A DNA stretch of 64,000 nucleotides from Campylobacter suis (lineage in GTDB: Bacteria > Campylobacterota > Campylobacteria > Campylobacterales > Campylobacteraceae): NCBI RefSeq assembly GCF_905120475.1, contig NZ_CAJHOE010000001.1:857932-921931 (forward strand), read 5' to 3'. Positions 27,234 to 36,343 of this stretch are shown here, piece after piece. Made by a program: the position numbers and the translations under genes. Below the pieces are notes generated by a model. That model did no database searches. It saw nothing but the letters and a program-made list of their open reading frames with translations, and was not told where the DNA came from. Position 1 is the first letter of the stretch, and each line of letters starts with the position of its first letter.

Positions 27234-27959
27234 TTGAAAAGAATTTTCTTGCTTCTTGCACTTTTTTCAAGCCTTGCTTTTTCACTAGATTTTTCAATGC
27301 GTGAGTATAAAACGCCCATCATTAGCATAGACGAAAACGATGTTGCAACCATTATAGATAGTCCTGATATAGTTGTTGGTTCTAGTGGCGTTGTAGTGCA
27401 TACTTTTAGCCAAAACACAAGCTCTATTATAGCTCGCACAAGTGTCATATCAAAAGGTGGTGGTTTCGCAAAAATTCGCTTTGAAGTGTTTGACACACTG
27501 GAGCAAAGAGCCCTTCCTATACCTGGCGTAGCACCACAAACAAACGATACAGTCATACTAAACTACCTTTATCATCGCTCAGTCATCATCGTGCCAAATA
27601 AAGAAATTTATGATGAAGTTACAAGTGCGTTTAGGGGAACTACATTTATCCACCCAGACATCGTCGGCGCTTATCTAAGCTATGAATACAAGCCAAACCC
27701 GAGCCGTGATGACTTTAGAAAGATGTGCTCACAAAGCGCGGCTGGACTTATATTTATCGCCATGGATGGACGCAGTGTATTTGCTGATTGTCAAAGCTTT
27801 AAGGTTATAAAAGAGTTTCAAACTGGTGAAGTTGAGTACTATCAGCTGCCATTTTATACCAGAGTGCGCGACATAGATACGGTTTTTTATAAACTTGATA
27901 GCTCTCATATCAACAACTATGACGCACACTATGAAAATTTACTAGACGAAGAGAGATAA
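27234..27959 (+). CDS. PgbA-N-domain secreted protein
   Basis: A 241-residue secreted protein, with start codon TTG and CAGGAGA upstream. Residues 1-17 are a signal peptide ending in LAFS. Residues about 35-215 look like the N-terminal domain of Helicobacter pylori plasminogen-binding protein PgbA: GSSGVVVHTFSQ, SIIARTSVISKGGGFAKIRF, LEQRALPIPGV, TVILNYLYHRSVIIVPN. The plasminogen-binding Lys-rich C-terminal part of PgbA is missing here, so binding of plasminogen should not be assumed. Two cysteines late in the sequence (CSQSA, FADCQSF) may form a disulfide. It is transcribed alone and ends at a shared terminator with comEC. Confidence 0.65.
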   Translation: MKRIFLLLALFSSLAFSLDFSMREYKTPIISIDENDVATIIDSPDIVVGSSGVVVHTFSQNTSSIIARTSVISKGGGFAKIRFEVFDTLEQRALPIPGVAPQTNDTVILNYLYHRSVIIVPNKEIYDEVTSAFRGTTFIHPDIVGAYLSYEYKPNPSRDDFRKMCSQSAAGLIFIAMDGRSVFADCQSFKVIKEFQTGEVEYYQLPFYTRVRDIDTVFYKLDSSHINNYDAHYENLLDEER

Positions 27960-27960
27960 A

Positions 27961-27980
27961 AGGCGGGCTTTTGCCCGTCT
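27961..27980. terminator. Bidirectional terminator, PgbA-like/comEC
   Basis: AGGCGGGC, TTTT loop, GCCCGTCT: eight base pairs with one G-U, directly after the plus-strand stop and overlapping the minus-strand comEC stop. It serves both convergent genes. Confidence 0.7.
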
Positions 27981-29229
27981 AAATTTGAAAAATAACAAAA
28001 ACAAAAGCTCCAATCATTCCTGCAAAAATCATTAACACCCTTGACTTTATAGCCAATAAACTTATAACATTATAAAGCAAAAACTGCCAGAATTCTATCT
28101 TTATCTGGCTTGTGGTAGCGGTTAAATTTAAAAATTTTTCAATCCAAATATCAAATAAACCACCAAAACCAAAAACATGCAGGATAAAACTTACTGGATA
28201 AAAAATACTAAAAATATAACTTACAGGTATAACTAAAGCTTGAGTAGGTGCAAGTACCTGAAAAAAGTAAAGCACGCATACTTGCATAGCACAAAAAAGA
28301 TATAAATTTAGTCAAAAGGAGTGTGCTAAAAGCCCAAATTTATCACCAAAATATCTACAATACAAAAATTTATAAAAGACGCCGGCTACAGAAAGATAAA
28401 AGCCGATATTAAAAAGTAACCCCAAAAACACCGCAACTAACACGCAAACACATAACAACAACATCTCATAATCAACAACTCTCACACCTCTAACCAAAAG
28501 AAAAAAGCCAAAAATAGCCATAAAAAACGCACGAAGAAAACTAGGAACAAAACCTATAAGCAAAAAATAGATAGTGCAAAAACAAAAAGCAAGTAAGAAA
28601 ATGTCAAATTTATAGTTTCGCCACGGACAAATTTTGGCATAAACAAAACTAAAAATAGGCGCCAAAAGCACGAAGAAAAATGCCATTATAATACCCAAAT
28701 GATAGCCACTGATAGCAACTAGGTGACCAACTCCAAGCCTAATTATATCATCACGAAGTTCTTGCGAAATGGGTGCCGCCATAAAAAGTGCGCAGTAAAG
28801 CTCTGTGATTTTGATACTTTTGTGTTGTGCGGCGATATTTGCTAAAATTTTAGCCCTCAAGCTCTTATCTTCTTCATTTTTAATAAATTTTAAGTTGCTT
28901 GTGGGTGCAAAAAATCTTTGTCGTAAAAAGTCAGCAAAACTGATATCTAGCGTATGGATGGTGGTGCTTATCTCATCATTTTGTTTAAATTTTAAAGATC
29001 TTGAAGTGGTAAAAATAATAAATTTTTCATACTCTAGTCTTAGGACTGTATACCTAAAGCCATTTTTCTCGCGCTCGCTAACATGCACTACTTTTGCTAA
29101 AATTTCACGCTCACTCTCACTCATAAACTCATGGTATCTTGTAAGCTCGTAGGCTAAATTTACACCAAAAATCACAAGCAAGATAAAATAGCACCAGCCG
29201 CGCTCACTCCAAGTATAAAAAAGCTTCAC
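27979..29229 (-). pseudogene. comEC: comEC DNA-uptake channel gene interrupted by in-frame TGA
   Basis: ComEC is the inner-membrane channel that passes single-stranded DNA during natural transformation. The frame from the GTG at 29229 gives 305 residues with the ComEC core (GVGHLVAISGYHLGIIMAFF, FVPSFLRAFFMAIFGFF, FNIGFYLSVAGVFYKFLY) and then stops at TGA 28312-28314 after LLAHSF. The same frame continues without a shift for 8 codons (LNLYLFCA) into an open frame from 28287 to 27979 that supplies the missing C-terminal membrane segments (VCVLYFFQVLAPTQALVIPV). Together they make about 416 residues, close to the expected length for Campylobacter ComEC. One base change would restore the gene. 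It overlaps the dnaB stop by one base (TAGTG). Alternatives are a sequencing error or readthrough. Confidence 0.85.
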
Positions 29230-30641
29230 TATCCTTGAAATGCAACCTCAGCCACAGGCTGACTAACAGGATCTACAAACCGAGTGAATCTTGACTGAAA
29301 GACCACATCAACATGCCCTGGCTCGCCGTTTCGGTTCTTGCCAATGATAATCTCTGCTTTCTCCTCAATTTTGTTACGCTCAAAACTGCTCTTATACTCC
29401 TTGCCATCAGCCTTTGCTTGCTGCTCTTTTTCGCGCTCTTCCTGCTCTCGGTAAACTTCTTCACGATAAACAAAAAGTATCATATCCGCATCTTGTTCTA
29501 TCGCACCTGACTCGCGCAAGTCACTTAACATAGGCCGCTTGTTTGCCCTATTTTCAAGACCTCTGTTTAACTGAGAGAGCGCTATGATAGGCATGTCAAG
29601 CTCTCTTGCCAAAAGCTTTAATCCACGCGAAATTTCAGCTATCTGCAGATGTCGTTCATTAAAGTTACTTGTGCTCATCATAAGACCGATATAATCAATC
29701 ACACAAAGTGAAATTTCAGGATGTGCCGCTTTTAGTTTTCGCATCTGTGTGCGAACTTGATGGATATTTACATATCCGCTATCATGTACAAAAAGCTTCT
29801 TGCTAGCCATCTCCTCGCAGGCAGAATTTAGCCTTGAAAGCTCCTCGTCGCTCATGTTTGCGCTAATGATATTTTGCAGCGGGATAGATGTCTTAGCAGA
29901 AAGCATACGCATCATGATCTGCTCAGCAGGCATCTCAAGCGAGAAAAAGACAACACCCAAGTTCTCTTTTAGGACTTGATTTATAAAATTTAAGCAAAGC
30001 GTGGTTTTACCCATACCTGGGCGAGCTGCGACAATGACTAGATCGCCACGCTTAAAACCATTTGTCTTTTCGTTTAGACTGCGAAAACCCGTACTAAGTC
30101 CAACAACTGCTTGCCCTTCAAGTTCGGCTTGCTTTTTTAGATACTCTATAAGATCCTCAACGATTTGTGGACTTTGTTTGATCACACCCTTTTTTTCTCC
30201 ATCAACTAATGAGTAAATTTTTGCACTTATCTCATCAACCATATCACGGCTTGGCTTATCTTCATTTACGGTGGCTGGCATAGACTGTGCAACCTTTACT
30301 ATGCCTCTTTTTATCGACTTTTCCTTAAGTTCAGCGGCATACTTTTCGATGTCAATGATAGGGCTTGTGCCATATATCTCTGACATCAAATTATCATCAA
30401 ATTTATCTCCTAATTTATTTTTCAAAAATGCCACAGCCATTGGCTGATCAGCGTTTAAACACTCAATCATCGCAGCAAAAATATCAGCATGACCCTTTAA
30501 ATAAAAGTCATCTGCACGGATAATATCAAAAATTTCTCCCAAAACATCATTGTTTATAAGCACAGAGCTTAAGATGGCACGCTCCATATCAAGGTCATAA
30601 AGGTTGTGCATATCGATATTTTCAAATTTGGCTTTTGCCAT
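29229..30641 (-). CDS. dnaB: Replicative DNA helicase DnaB
   Basis: This hexameric 5'-3' helicase at the replication fork has 470 residues. The N-terminal primase-interaction domain covers about residues 8-110 (LYDLDMERAILSSVLINND). The RecA-like ATPase domain has the Walker A motif AARPGMGKTTLC, Walker B in ISLCVIDYIGLMMS, the arginine-rich LNRGLENRANKRPMLSDLRE and the C-terminal IIGKNRNGEPG. It lies just upstream of, and overlaps, comEC, suggesting joint transcription. No intein or unusual insertion is present. Confidence 0.98.
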   Translation of the reverse strand: MAKAKFENIDMHNLYDLDMERAILSSVLINNDVLGEIFDIIRADDFYLKGHADIFAAMIECLNADQPMAVAFLKNKLGDKFDDNLMSEIYGTSPIIDIEKYAAELKEKSIKRGIVKVAQSMPATVNEDKPSRDMVDEISAKIYSLVDGEKKGVIKQSPQIVEDLIEYLKKQAELEGQAVVGLSTGFRSLNEKTNGFKRGDLVIVAARPGMGKTTLCLNFINQVLKENLGVVFFSLEMPAEQIMMRMLSAKTSIPLQNIISANMSDEELSRLNSACEEMASKKLFVHDSGYVNIHQVRTQMRKLKAAHPEISLCVIDYIGLMMSTSNFNERHLQIAEISRGLKLLARELDMPIIALSQLNRGLENRANKRPMLSDLRESGAIEQDADMILFVYREEVYREQEEREKEQQAKADGKEYKSSFERNKIEEKAEIIIGKNRNGEPGHVDVVFQSRFTRFVDPVSQPVAEVAFQG

Positions 30642-30730
30642 TTTTTTCCTTATTTTAAAATTTTGCGTTAAAATTTAAAGTCTTTTTTACTAAAATTTCA
30701 TCTTTTTTATTTTTTAAGACAACTTTATAG

Positions 30731-31789
30731 TTACGCTCTTGATTTTATCTCATCATCTATCTCGGCTAAAAATCGCTCCACAAGCTCGGCCTCTTTTAGC
30801 TTTGCCACCACTTCGCCGTGACGCATTATAAGCCCGTCGCCTCGCCCAAACGCTATCGCCACATCAGCACCCTTTGCCTCGCCAATAGCATTTACCACAC
30901 AGCCCATCACGCTTACATTTAACGGCTCTTTTATGTGCTTTGTTCGCTCCTCTACTAGCTTTACAGCAGCCATCAGATCAGCTTGCAAACGCCCACAGGT
31001 AGGGCATGAGATGATATTTAGCCCCTCTTTTTGGCGGCCACTATCTTTTAAGATCGCCTTTGCAACCTTTATCTCCTCCTCAAGCTCACCAGTTATGCTA
31101 ACCCTCATCGTATCACCGATGCCCTCCATCAAAAGCCCTCCAAGTGCTATGGCTGACTTTATCGTCGCATGAAATGTAGTCCCGGCCTCAGTCACACCCA
31201 AGTGAAACGGATAATGAACTAACGGACGAAGCTCTCTGTAAGCTTGCATAGTTCGCTCAACATCGCTTGATTTTAGTGAAATTTTAATGTCGGTAAAGTC
31301 AAAATCCTCAAGTAGTTTGATGTTATAAAGTGCGCTCTCAACCATCGCCTTTGTCGTGCGACCGTATTTTTCCTCAAACTGCTTCTCAAGTGAGCCTGAA
31401 TTTACGCCAATTCGTATAGGTAAATTTCTTTGTTTGCACGCATCAACGACGGCTTTTATGTGCTTTGGTGAGCCTATGTTGCCGGGGTTTATGCGTATGG
31501 CATCAACAAACTCACTTACGATTAGAGCGTAGTTGTGATTAAAATGAATATCAGCAACAACTGGAAGCGGACTATCTTTTACAACCTCTTTAAGTGCGGA
31601 GGTATCCTCTTTGTCAAACACGGCACATCGCACGATATCGCACCCCGCAAAATAGAGCCTATTTATCTGCTCTAACGTGCCTTTTACATCTTTTGTCTTT
31701 GTAAAAGTCATCGACTGCACGGATATGGGTGCGTCGCCTCCTATTTTCACATCTCTGATTTTAATCTGCTTAGTTGGGTATCTTTGCAA
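30731..31789 (-). CDS. ispG: 4-hydroxy-3-methylbut-2-enyl diphosphate synthase IspG
   Basis: This [4Fe-4S] enzyme catalyses the penultimate step of the MEP isoprenoid pathway. TIM-barrel segments are [31 protein letters not shown] and [20 protein letters not shown]. The cluster cysteines are CPTCGR and [10 protein letters not shown] in the C-terminal domain, and the protein ends in the usual [12 protein letters not shown]. Two TTG codons could start it. I prefer 31789 because AAAGG precedes it at good spacing and a TATAAT at 31816-31821 lies so close to the other (31813) that the latter would be at or before the transcript start. The partner ispH is at 43261-44100. Confidence 0.95.
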   Translation of the reverse strand: MQRYPTKQIKIRDVKIGGDAPISVQSMTFTKTKDVKGTLEQINRLYFAGCDIVRCAVFDKEDTSALKEVVKDSPLPVVADIHFNHNYALIVSEFVDAIRINPGNIGSPKHIKAVVDACKQRNLPIRIGVNSGSLEKQFEEKYGRTTKAMVESALYNIKLLEDFDFTDIKISLKSSDVERTMQAYRELRPLVHYPFHLGVTEAGTTFHATIKSAIALGGLLMEGIGDTMRVSITGELEEEIKVAKAILKDSGRQKEGLNIISCPTCGRLQADLMAAVKLVEERTKHIKEPLNVSVMGCVVNAIGEAKGADVAIAFGRGDGLIMRHGEVVAKLKEAELVERFLAEIDDEIKSRA

Positions 31790-31815
31790 AATTTTGCCTT
31801 TAAATTTTTGCAAAG

Positions 31816-31821
31816 ATTATA
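31816..31821 (-). promoter_or_regulatory. -10 box of ispG
   Basis: TATAAT on the minus strand, 27 bases upstream of the preferred TTG start at 31789. It helps decide the start codon, because the alternative TTG at 31813 would fall within 3 bases of it. Confidence 0.55.
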
Positions 31822-31850
31822 TAAAAAATTGCCTTTTAAAATGCAAAATT

Positions 31851-33011
31851 TTACTTTTCGCCAAAAACTTCTAGCCTATAAGCTTTTGTATCTATATATT
31901 TAGCCCTATCTTGTTTTAATTTTTCAAGATGGCTATCGATATTTGAGTTATTTATTACAACGCCAAAATCTTCGTAACCATTGATACCCAAAAGCCTATC
32001 AAGCACGATGTTTGCCAGTTTTGTCGTATAGTGACTAGACTCTTTATAATACTGCATTGCAATTTTTGGATCTTGCGGAAATTCCTCTGATGTAATTTCG
32101 TGATAGATAGCAAAATCTATGATTTCAAATGGCTGTTTGTTTAGCTCGCGTGCAACTTTTTCTGTTATACCAACAATGTCTTTTTTCCAATTAAGCCATT
32201 TGTCATATCCACGCCTATAGTCAAGTGCCTCCCATAGCCTGATATGCGACGGACCAATGCCTAAAAATAGCTCAACATTATTTTCATAACTCATTTTAAG
32301 AATAGCCTCAAAATCATCTAAAGAGCTATACATCAAATCCCTATAAATATAGTTTGCTAAATTTTTAATATATGATCTTTGCTCTGTTTTATGAGTTATT
32401 TTTATGTGATTATAATTACCATCTTTATCCGAATCCGGCACAGACAATATATTTTCATCAGCATCTATATTGATATTACTTTTTTTAAATAGCGAATTAA
32501 TTTCAATGGGATTATTTTGTTTTCTTATAGTATCAACACTGGCTCGAAAAGTTTGAACTGTAAGTAAATATTTATATATATTTGGGTCATTAAAATATTC
32601 ATCAAAATCTGGTGCCGTATTTGCAACTTCTGGAAAAAACATCTCCCAATCTAGCATAAGTACTGCTCTTTTTAAATTGCCTTGTTTTATAGAATAATCT
32701 AAAATTTTCATTGCCTCATGTATATTACCACCGCTAAACGAAGTATTTAAGGCTGGCTTTATAAAAATTTGATGCTTTGTATTATAAGCGTAATAAACCC
32801 TTGAACTTCCAAGTATCACGGAAGCTGGTTTAATTTTCTTAACACGAAGCGGCGTGGAAAGTCTTGACTTAGTATCAGCTTTTGGCTTATCCTTAAAAAC
32901 ATTTACATTATATAAGCCATAGGGATCCACTATGTAGTTAAAAGATATAACAACCAAAAAAATACCCATCAATGAAGTAAGTAAAATTTTTATCCACCTT
33001 AAACTTGTCAT
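31851..33011 (-). CDS. Membrane-anchored SGNH/DltD-like partner of MBOAT
   Basis: A protein of 386 residues with one N-terminal membrane helix and the rest exported. The start ATG at 33011 is preferred to the GTG at 33014 because AGGTG then has normal spacing. Motifs resembling an SGNH-type esterase or acyltransferase fold are visible: VILGSSRVYYAY, a SGGN turn (NTSFSGGNIHEAM) and a late Ser-His pair in YYKESSHYTTKLANIV. This is inference, since the classic GDSL box is degenerate. The gene is nine bases downstream of an MBOAT acyltransferase gene, and such pairs (DltB/DltD, PatA/PatB, AlgI/AlgJ) O-acylate cell-surface polymers. The MBOAT partner is broken here, so the protein may have lost its function. 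Confidence 0.6.
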   Translation of the reverse strand: MTSLRWIKILLTSLMGIFLVVISFNYIVDPYGLYNVNVFKDKPKADTKSRLSTPLRVKKIKPASVILGSSRVYYAYNTKHQIFIKPALNTSFSGGNIHEAMKILDYSIKQGNLKRAVLMLDWEMFFPEVANTAPDFDEYFNDPNIYKYLLTVQTFRASVDTIRKQNNPIEINSLFKKSNINIDADENILSVPDSDKDGNYNHIKITHKTEQRSYIKNLANYIYRDLMYSSLDDFEAILKMSYENNVELFLGIGPSHIRLWEALDYRRGYDKWLNWKKDIVGITEKVARELNKQPFEIIDFAIYHEITSEEFPQDPKIAMQYYKESSHYTTKLANIVLDRLLGINGYEDFGVVINNSNIDSHLEKLKQDRAKYIDTKAYRLEVFGEK

Positions 33012-33019
33012 CACTACAC

Positions 33020-34182
33020 CTAAAAATTAAAATACAAAAACTCTGAATGCTTTGTTAAATTTAAAATAGCCCATACATAAAAAACAAAACTTACAAATAG
33101 TGTTTTACAATTAGCTCTAAATTTTTGCAACCAATACTCACAGCTTTTAAATACTAAAACTACAATAAAACTCGCAATTAAAAAACCAGTCAATGTGCCA
33201 TTGCTATCAACAACCAAATGTGGATTCCAAACATCAAATTGCACTCCCCACTCTCTTAAAAAGCCAACTTTTTCGGCAAGTCTTGAGTTAAGTATTATCC
33301 CGCCACTCATCCCAAGCATACCTTTTATGACCTTTATCGCATCATCCCACTCTTTTGCCCTAAAAAATATCCAAGCAAAATTTACAAAGTTAAAAGTGAG
33401 TATCCAAGCTATGATTTTATTAAGCTTAAAGCCAAGCCCACTCCAAACCCTATGCACCACAAGTGCTAATCCATGTAAAAATCCCCAAAATACAAATGTC
33501 CAGCCAGCACCGTGCCATATGCCACCTATAATAAAGGTAGCCATTAAATTTATATAGGTTCGCGCTTTTCCTTGGCGATTGCCACCAAGCGGGATATAGA
33601 CATAATCTTTTAAAAACTTACCAAGTGTTATATGCCATCTACGCCAAAACTCTTGGATATCAAGGGATCTATAAGGAGAGTTAAAATTTATCGGAAGGCG
33701 GATATTTAGCATAAGTGCAACACCTATCGCCATATCACAATAGCCACTAAAATCAAAATAAAGCTGAAAAGTATAGCTAAGGCTAGTAGCCCAAGCTTCA
33801 AAGAAATTTAAACTAGCAGCAACATCAAAACCATTCGTAGCCCATACAGCAAAACTATCTGCTATAACCACCTTTTTAAAAAGTCCGATAGAGAATATAA
33901 AAAGTCCAGTGGCTATATTTTTATAGTTTATCAGCTTGTTTTTTAGACTTGCAAATTGTGGCATCATCTGCTTATGATGAACGATTGGTCCAGCTATAAG
34001 CTGAGCGAAAAATGTTGTATCCGCACGCAAAAAATGACATTCCAAAACGAGTAAAAAAACAAAGACGAAGCTACTAAAAATAGCTTTGAAAGCTCGGTAA
34101 GTCTTTTTTTATTTAGATAAAAATATACAAAAAAAGTAATTGGTAGAAATAAAAATATAAATTCATATGAGCTAAAAAGCAT
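33020..34182 (-). pseudogene. MBOAT O-acyltransferase gene with internal deletion and frameshift
   Basis: The family transfers acyl groups across the inner membrane to surface polymers (AlgI, DltB, PatA). The ATG at 34182 gives the standard opening MLFSSYEFIFLFLPITFFVY up to FFYSFWNV, after which the frame runs into unrelated residues and stops at TAG about 33994. A second frame resumes with TTFFAQLIAGPIVHHK, which is the usual continuation about 100 residues further along, and then stays open to 33020 with SPYRSLDIQEFWRRWHITLG and the catalytic-His block GGIWHGAGWTFVFWG. Thus roughly 100 codons holding several membrane helices are missing at the junction near 34030-34050, with a change of frame. 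It is almost certainly non-functional. Ribosomal frameshifting cannot replace the lost segment. Confidence 0.85.
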
Positions 34183-34229
34183 TATATGTCCGTTTTATAA
34201 AAATTTAACCATCTTTTGCAATAAATTTT

Positions 34230-34270
34230 ACGAGTGTATAACTTTAGTATTTATAAAATTATACACTCGT
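34230..34270 (-). terminator. Long inverted repeat after serA
   Basis: ACGAGTGTATAA and TTATACACTCGT form a perfect 12-base stem with a 17-base loop, eight bases beyond the serA stop. It probably ends the rpsA-hyp-serA transcript, although the T run is poor. The MBOAT start lies 48 bases further on. Confidence 0.5.
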
Positions 34271-34277
34271 GTTGTAA

Positions 34278-35855
34278 TTATACCACTACGTAGCTTACCC
34301 AGACGCAAGCTTCAAGGGCGTTTAGTTTAGCAAGCACCTCTTTGCTGATATGCTCATCTACAAGGATAACTGCAAGCGCCATGCCATGATCGCCTCGACC
34401 CAAGCGGAAGTCTGCGATGTTAATATTCTCAGCTGCAAGAAGTGAGCTTATACTTGCGATAACGCCTGGCACATCGTTATTTTTAAATATTATCATTTTG
34501 CCTTTTGGCTTAAAGTCAGTTTTAAAACCGTTGATATTTACGATACGAGGTTGATTTTCACCAAAGACCGTACCGCTAATACTCACAAGATCACTTTCTG
34601 TCGTTATGCGAACGGTTATTTTGTTTTTAAATATACTCTCACCACCGACACTAACATCAGTTGCAATACCTTTTTCATCACATAAAAATTTAGCATTTAC
34701 ATAGTTTATACCATCACCCAAACTCTCTTTAAGGGCACCAACAAGCGCAAATGTAAGCATAGAATTTGCGTACTCACTAATCGCGCCAAAAGCTTCTATG
34801 CGTATAGCTTTGATGGCCTTTTTGTTTATCTGTGCACCAAGAAAAGCCATTTTGCTCACTAGCTCTATGTAAGGCTCGACAAAAGGAGGTAGATCTTCTG
34901 TTTTTATAGGCAAATTTAATGCATTTGGATAGCTTATACCACGAGCAGCACTTATGGCTTGTTCGGCTGCTTCTACGGCGATGTTGCGCTGGCTTTCAAG
35001 GGTATTTGCCCCAAGATGTGGTGTCACGCTTACATTTGGCAAGTCAAGCAATGGATGGCTTGTGGCTGGCTCTTTACTAAAAACATCTATACCCGCAAAA
35101 GCTATTTTCTTACTTTTTAACCCCTCATAAAGAGCCTCTTCGTTGTAAAGTCCGCCACGAGCGACATTTATAAGACGCACGCCGTCTTTCATTTTTGAAA
35201 TTTCCTCTGCTCCGATAATATTTGTTGTCTCTTTTGTTTTTGGAGTATGAATTGTAATAAAGTCACAAGCTAAAATATCATCAAAATTTGTCGTATATGT
35301 GCCACCCATATCAATAACTTTTGATGGATCGATATATGGATCATAGGCGATGATATTCATGCCAAAAGCCTTGGCTCTAGCAGCGACGCGAGAGCCGATA
35401 TTACCAAAGCCGATAACGCCTAAATTTTTATTAAAAAGCTCAACTCCATACCACTTTTCGCGCTTCCAAATTCTGTCTATTTTTAGATCGTTGTGAGCGT
35501 AAGGAAAAGCCCTAGCAGCAGCCAACATATGTGCCATGGTAAGCTCTACGGCTGCGATAGTGTTTGCGGTCGGGACATTCATAGCAATGATGCCTCTTCG
35601 AGAACAGCCGTCTATATCGACATTATCAACGCCTACTCCTGCCCTAACCACAGCTTTTAGCTTTTTTGCCGCATTTAAAAATTTCTCATCCACATCGGTC
35701 GAGCTACGAGTGATAGCCACATCAGCTTCGCCTAAAATTTCGAGCAGCTTATCTTTTGGCGTTGAAACCGCATCGATGATTTTTAGGTCGTTTTCTTTAT
35801 TTAAAAGCTTAAATCCAGCCTCGTGGATCGCATCGCAAACTATGATCGTTTTCAT
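34278..35855 (-). CDS. serA: D-3-phosphoglycerate dehydrogenase
   Basis: This NAD-dependent enzyme carries out the first step of serine biosynthesis. At 525 residues it is the long form. It has the catalytic/cofactor domains (LGVIGFGNIGSRVAARAKAF, LINVARGGLYNEEAL, SVTPHLGANTLESQ), then an intervening allosteric substrate-binding domain (about 320-440) and a C-terminal ACT domain (VPGVIASISSLLAAENINIA) that in this family binds serine. The ATG overlaps the stop of the upstream hypothetical gene (ATGA). It is the last gene of rpsA-hyp-serA, an order I recall from C. jejuni. Confidence 0.97.
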   Translation of the reverse strand: MKTIIVCDAIHEAGFKLLNKENDLKIIDAVSTPKDKLLEILGEADVAITRSSTDVDEKFLNAAKKLKAVVRAGVGVDNVDIDGCSRRGIIAMNVPTANTIAAVELTMAHMLAAARAFPYAHNDLKIDRIWKREKWYGVELFNKNLGVIGFGNIGSRVAARAKAFGMNIIAYDPYIDPSKVIDMGGTYTTNFDDILACDFITIHTPKTKETTNIIGAEEISKMKDGVRLINVARGGLYNEEALYEGLKSKKIAFAGIDVFSKEPATSHPLLDLPNVSVTPHLGANTLESQRNIAVEAAEQAISAARGISYPNALNLPIKTEDLPPFVEPYIELVSKMAFLGAQINKKAIKAIRIEAFGAISEYANSMLTFALVGALKESLGDGINYVNAKFLCDEKGIATDVSVGGESIFKNKITVRITTESDLVSISGTVFGENQPRIVNINGFKTDFKPKGKMIIFKNNDVPGVIASISSLLAAENINIADFRLGRGDHGMALAVILVDEHISKEVLAKLNALEACVWVSYVVV

Positions 35856-36337
35856 ATTTTTACCTCCGTTACGCTTGAGTGTATGTCGTAAGTTTTAAGT
35901 TCCAAAATGATGCGCTGCAACACTTCAGAGTCTTGTGTATTTAGAAAAATTTTACTCTTTACACCATCTTTGACGATAGTGAAATTTACATTTGTATTTT
36001 TTAGAGTTTGAGTTAGGCAAAACATAGAGTAAATATCGTTTTTATCGACAAAAAGCTCAAAAGCTGTCTTTAGGGAAGCATTTTTGTTCGGACGCTTGTA
36101 TTCGATATAAATTTCATTTACAGCAAGTGAAAAGTCCTGCTTTGTTATGTTTGCAAGCTGAGAGATCCAGCCATCATTTGTACTAGCTGACTGGATAGTT
36201 GCATTATCTAGCGCCTCTGGCTGAGCATAAGCTATGACCGTTTGGTGCGCATTTGCAAATTTGTATAGATATACGCCAAGCACACCGACCAGCAATAGTA
36301 AAAACAAAACAACTGCTAGTAAAGTGTGCTTGCCCAT
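35852..36337 (-). CDS. Conserved membrane-anchored periplasmic protein of unknown function
   Basis: A 161-residue protein with an N-terminal membrane helix or uncleaved signal (LLAVVLFLLLLVGVLGVYLY), followed by about 135 mostly polar residues predicted to be exported. I do not recognise a catalytic motif. The late segment NFTIVKDGVKSKIFLNTQDSE followed by RIILELKTYDIHS suggests a small alpha/beta fold such as a SPOR-like or ACT-like module, which is only a guess. It lies between rpsA and serA, six bases after rpsA and overlapping serA by four. That position is conserved in Campylobacter, as I recall it, so the gene is genuine. Confidence 0.8.
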   Translation of the reverse strand: MGKHTLLAVVLFLLLLVGVLGVYLYKFANAHQTVIAYAQPEALDNATIQSASTNDGWISQLANITKQDFSLAVNEIYIEYKRPNKNASLKTAFELFVDKNDIYSMFCLTQTLKNTNVNFTIVKDGVKSKIFLNTQDSEVLQRIILELKTYDIHSSVTEVKI

Positions 36338-36343
36338 GCAAAT

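Noticed and set aside
28285..28314. Selenocysteine insertion at the comEC TGA
   Set aside because: ComEC is not a known selenoprotein, the position lies in a non-catalytic membrane region, and no convincing SECIS hairpin is seen just downstream. A nonsense mutation is simpler.
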